Made by a program: the position numbers and the translations under genes. This document shows positions 63,877 through 64,000 of a stretch of 64,000 nt of DNA, piece by piece. This stretch comes from Diacronema lutheri (Eukaryota > Haptophyta > Pavlovophyceae > Pavlovales > Pavlovaceae), in assembly GCA_019448385.1 (NCBI GenBank), contig JAGTXO010000014.1, positions 310,001 through 374,000 on the forward strand, written 5' to 3'. Within the stretch, counting starts at the first letter, position 1; every line of letters starts with the position of its first letter. The notes under the pieces were generated by a model. The model did not search any database, was not told the DNA's origin, and was given only the letters and a program-made list of their open reading frames with translations.

Positions 63877-64000
63877 TTGAGAGTGCTGGGCCGGCATCTC
63901 GACTCTGGCCAACACAGCGAGTGCGGCTGCAGGCCCGCGCGCGCCTCGGCCATCGCGGTGGGAGTCGGGACGCCGCCAGGGCCGAGGAGTCAACAGCTGT
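63877..64000. other. Right-edge intergenic remainder
   Basis: 124 bp after the membrane-protein stop; nothing coding or structural recognised. Confidence 0.5.

Overview
The window is nuclear DNA of a GC-rich, flagellate, probably photosynthetic protist. A prymnesiophyte haptophyte (Emiliania/Isochrysis/Chrysochromulina type) fits best. This is inference from style and content: very high G+C with long CG-dinucleotide tracts inside introns, small introns, CIPK-type and SNF1-type kinases side by side, eukaryotic PDX1, ciliary genes (CEP290, a CFAP144-like protein), and the 'GHLxVLxWAxxxGCPWD' ankyrin style common in haptophytes. I found no rRNA, tRNA, transposon or virus-derived element.

I assign 23 confident protein genes plus one small candidate. 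About 36 introns were placed by joining homologous reading frames in matching phase. Most donors read GTGCGC, three read GC (CAG|GCGCGC), and all acceptors are AG. Genes are packed tightly, often as divergent pairs (AQR/WBP2, WD40/SNF1-like kinase, ALDH/ARM protein, EF-hand-CFAP144/CIPK, COPZ/CEP290, ankyrin/M3 peptidase, PDX1/GNAT, desaturase/membrane protein). Convergent stops can be as little as 18 bp apart.

Layout. 1-9.2 kb: 5' end of the spliceosomal helicase Aquarius, a WBP2 GRAM protein, a CreC/WDR20 protein, PPP4R2, a coiled-coil WD40 protein and a SNF1/AMPK-like kinase with a KA1-like tail. 9.4-18.5 kb: one intronless 3054-residue ATG2. 18.7-26 kb: a class-3-like aldehyde dehydrogenase, an ARM-like protein of unknown function, an EF-hand-CFAP144-like protein, a CIPK and coatomer zeta. 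26.1-36.1 kb: CEP290. 36.2-40.6 kb: an ankyrin/F-box-like protein, an M3 metallopeptidase and a possible 44-residue gene. 40.6-46.6 kb: an eight-exon gene fusing a myosin motor, a CEP164-type WW module, a Tubby domain and WD40 repeats. 46.7-54.2 kb: MsrB-MsrA, legumain, UFM1 protease, PDX1, GNAT and a 2OG-Fe(II) oxygenase. 55-64 kb: a desaturase-superfamily protein and a 2039-residue membrane protein built of six repeats, with F-box-like and RING-like segments in its tail.

The genes do not form one pathway. Themes recur: cilia (CEP290, CFAP144-like, the CEP164/Tubby-tailed myosin), autophagy and proteolysis (ATG2, legumain, UFSP, M3 peptidase, RING/F-box proteins) and kinase signalling (SNF1-like, CIPK, PPP4R2). 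The two strongest candidates for undescribed biology are the myosin-WW-Tubby-WD40 protein and the six-repeat membrane protein.
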